From assembly GCF_030122805.1 (NCBI RefSeq), contig NZ_CP126080.1:1493001-1557000 (forward strand): a stretch of DNA of 64,000 nt, written 5' to 3'. Under the pieces are notes generated by a model. It saw only the letters and a program-made list of their open reading frames with translations, did not search any database and was not told where the DNA came from. Below, piece after piece: positions 62,049 through 64,000 of this stretch. Every line of letters starts with the position of its first letter. The stretch's first letter is position 1. This DNA comes from Mesobacillus sp. AQ2 (GTDB lineage: Bacteria; Bacillota; Bacilli; Bacillales; Cytobacillaceae). Made by a program: the position numbers and the translations under genes.

Positions 62049-63842
62049 TTATAATTTAAATCTGCCAGTCAACTTTTCTAACTCTAATGCTGTTTGTTGG
62101 AGCACTTTAGTTGTTTCATTCACATTTTCAGCTATTCTCAACTGGTCCTGTGTTGATTGGTCTGTCTGGCTTGTACCTGCGGCAATTTGCTGGGATGCCT
62201 GTGAGACAGTATCGAGTGAGTTTGTGATTTGTTCGATTGCAATGACCTGCTGTTCAATCGCGGAAGCAATATTGCTCGAGTTATCTTCGATCTCCAATGT
62301 TGTTTCATATATTTCTTTCAGTGTATCTTTGGCGTGAATCGAAAGGTTTTTATTGAATTGAACAGCTTCTTTCGTCTTGATGATGTAATCTACTGCATTA
62401 CGTGTATTTTGAACATTCTCATTAACAATGGAAATAATTGTTGAAGCTGACTTCGCACTCTCTTCAGCAAGTTTCCTGACTTCATTTGCGACCACTGCAA
62501 AGCCTTTTCCATGTTCACCGGCCCTTGCAGCTTCTATAGCTGCGTTTAAAGCCAGCAGGTTTGTCTGGTCAGAAATTGTGTTGATGATTTTAACAAACTG
62601 GGTGATTTTGTCGGACTGTTTTTCAAGTTCTGTTATGATATCAGCCAGCTGATTTGTATTCTCATCAACTGCTTCCAGTCCCTCGAGCATTTCATCAATT
62701 CTCTTCGTGCCTTCTCTGGAGGTCGCAGTTGAATTTTTGGCGATGTAGCTTGCCTGTTGTGCCGAGGCGTTGATTTCCTCGATTCCTGCATTGATTTCTT
62801 CCAAAGTTGCCTGCATTTCCTCTATATTGGCATTCTGCTCCTGTGTGCTTGCAGCTGCCTGTTGGTTCGCTGCAGTCAATTCCCTGATGGCTTCTACAGA
62901 ACTTGAAGCTACCTTGGATAACCCCATAGTTTCAGTGGATACTTCCTTTGTACTGTCCTGAACCTGTGAAACCAAAGTACGGAGTGAAGCAGTCATCTTA
63001 TTGATGCTATCAGCCAGTGCGCCGATTTCATCCTTTGAACGGACCTTTATGTCATCCTGTGACAAATCGCCATTTGCAATATTTGATGTCAGGTTTTTTA
63101 TTTTATCCAATGGCGTAATCAGTCTTGAAACCAGGAAATACATTGCTGCGCTTGAAAGAAGCAGGATTATGATGGACAGGATCCAAATTCCTGCAACTTC
63201 ACCATTGATCTTTTTATTTATTTGGGAAACATCAAACTCGACCCCGTATAATGCGATTGTTTTTCCACCCATGTCATTGATTGGGGCAAATCCGGACATT
63301 TTTTCCCCAGTATCCGACTTATATATTTCAGTTGTCGTTCTTTTGTTTTCCTTAAAAGCCTCTACTGCGGCCCGGTCAAATGCTTTTCCGCCTGAATATT
63401 GTGAACCATATGTGAGCTCATCCGTCATCATTGCAGAACTCATAGTCGGAATTATGAATTTGTCACCATCCATGGTGATTAAATAAAGATTATGTATTAA
63501 AGGATTCTCCTTCAAAATTTGATCCATTTGTTTTTGCATTGAGGTGACACCAGGATTGTTTTTAGATGGATTGCTGATGATGGTCTGTGCTTTACCGACT
63601 GAAACCTGATCCGACAACAAGCTTGAAAGCGTAGTGAGTTCGGCTTCCATTGAGTCGAAATTGCTGGACTTTATCGTATGCTGGGCATAGAAAGTTGTAG
63701 CCATTGCAAGGACAAGTATTGAAATGATACTTAAAGATACAATTTTCAGCTTTAAACTCATATTTCTGTTAAGCAGTTTTTTGCCTGGCTTTTTCTGTAC
63801 TGCTGTCTTTTTGACAGAGTTCTGTCTTTTCTTAAAACGCAA
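62049..63842 (-). CDS. Methyl-accepting chemotaxis protein
   Basis: A 597-residue membrane receptor. First membrane segment about 28-48, an extracellular Cache-like sensor (about 50-220, with [41 protein letters not shown]), second segment about 222-243, HAMP (about 244-297) and a cytosolic methyl-accepting helical bundle with the invariant signalling tip [41 protein letters not shown]. The TTG at 63842 has GGGAG eight bases upstream; the GTG at 63851 lies almost on that site. A sigma-D-like promoter precedes it. Ligand unknown. Confidence 0.92.
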   Translation of the reverse strand: MRFKKRQNSVKKTAVQKKPGKKLLNRNMSLKLKIVSLSIISILVLAMATTFYAQHTIKSSNFDSMEAELTTLSSLLSDQVSVGKAQTIISNPSKNNPGVTSMQKQMDQILKENPLIHNLYLITMDGDKFIIPTMSSAMMTDELTYGSQYSGGKAFDRAAVEAFKENKRTTTEIYKSDTGEKMSGFAPINDMGGKTIALYGVEFDVSQINKKINGEVAGIWILSIIILLLSSAAMYFLVSRLITPLDKIKNLTSNIANGDLSQDDIKVRSKDEIGALADSINKMTASLRTLVSQVQDSTKEVSTETMGLSKVASSSVEAIRELTAANQQAAASTQEQNANIEEMQATLEEINAGIEEINASAQQASYIAKNSTATSREGTKRIDEMLEGLEAVDENTNQLADIITELEKQSDKITQFVKIINTISDQTNLLALNAAIEAARAGEHGKGFAVVANEVRKLAEESAKSASTIISIVNENVQNTRNAVDYIIKTKEAVQFNKNLSIHAKDTLKEIYETTLEIEDNSSNIASAIEQQVIAIEQITNSLDTVSQASQQIAAGTSQTDQSTQDQLRIAENVNETTKVLQQTALELEKLTGRFKL

Positions 63843-63890
63843 TTTGTCCACTCCCTCTTTTCTACATAGACGAAAATATCGTTATTGTTA

Positions 63891-63917
63891 TTTTCGGCAA
63901 ATTTCAAAATTTGTTAA
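63891..63917 (-). promoter_or_regulatory. Sigma-D-like promoter of the chemotaxis receptor gene
   Basis: On the minus strand TTAA (63914-63917), 15 bases, GCCGAAAA (63891-63898), close to TAAA-N15-GCCGATAA used for motility and chemotaxis genes. Confidence 0.55.
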
Positions 63918-64000
63918 GCAAAAAGTACTATTCTGTGAAATGTTTATTACATGTTTTCTATTGATTGCTGAATATGGAAATGTTCTCAGGGACCGAGACC

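Overview
The window reads as chromosomal DNA of a spore-forming, low-GC Gram-positive rod of the Bacillaceae, close to Bacillus/Mesobacillus. The first 27 kb follows the Bacillus subtilis yjb-yjc gene order, and sporulation sigma-factor promoters, Rex, FapR, LexA and sigma-W type sites and a RoxS/RsaE small RNA are all recognisable. No insertion sequence, prophage or CRISPR array was seen.

Region 1 (1-27.3 kb), yjb-yjc core: coiA (5' end outside the window), pepF, a small membrane protein in the yizD position, the sRNA roxS, then leftward yjbI-spxH, a lytic transglycosylase and a CYTH protein. Rightward follow yjbL, the small alarmone synthetase yjbM, NAD kinase and the pseudouridine synthase yjbO. 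After them come a CAP-domain lipoprotein, prpE (leftward), mgtE, the antiporter yjbQ and FapR-controlled fabI. The B. subtilis thiamine cluster between yjbQ and fabI is missing. A sporulation block follows: cotO, a CotY/CotZ coat protein, yjcA, a 42-residue Cys/Arg/Lys-rich peptide, a five-gene spoVA-type operon (YhcN-like lipoprotein, spoVAC, spoVAD, spoVAE, DUF421), a YjcZ-type micropeptide and spoVIF. The UvrD-type helicase yjcD and yjcE to yjcH close the region.

Region 2 (27.4-39.9 kb), accessory and transport genes: a TAXI-type TRAP transporter (binding protein, DUF1850, fused permease); a divergent WYL-protein/Nudix pair whose promoters each carry a LexA-like box; tRNA-Val(GAC). A 5-kb accessory segment follows (cupredoxin, membrane protein, sugar-dehydrogenase-like protein, acetolactate-synthase-like enzyme) and ends at a decayed tRNA 3' end. 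Next come a broken manganese catalase, small hypothetical genes and an M50-like protease.

Region 3 (39.9-46 kb), formate module: an FdhF/YdeP-type molybdopterin oxidoreductase, a DUF2294 protein and an OFA-family transporter leftward, and fdhD rightward. Region 4 (46-64 kb): polar amino-acid ABC transporter, BCCT transporter, DUF975, DinB-like protein, fatty-acid-hydroxylase-like protein, sigma-W driven yuaF-floT, a NERD protein, M32 carboxypeptidase with a TetR regulator, a K+/H+ antiporter, a recombinase-like protein that has lost catalytic residues, and a chemotaxis receptor.

The most unusual structures are three intergenic tandem arrays with strict periods: 21 bp (3.7 kb), 52 bp (8.7-9.2 kb) and 52 bp (56.1-56.9 kb). 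The two 52-bp arrays differ in sequence but share the period and a TGTCC/GGACA-type inverted layout. A separate dispersed intergenic repeat occurs twice in opposite orientation (42.9 and 51.2 kb).
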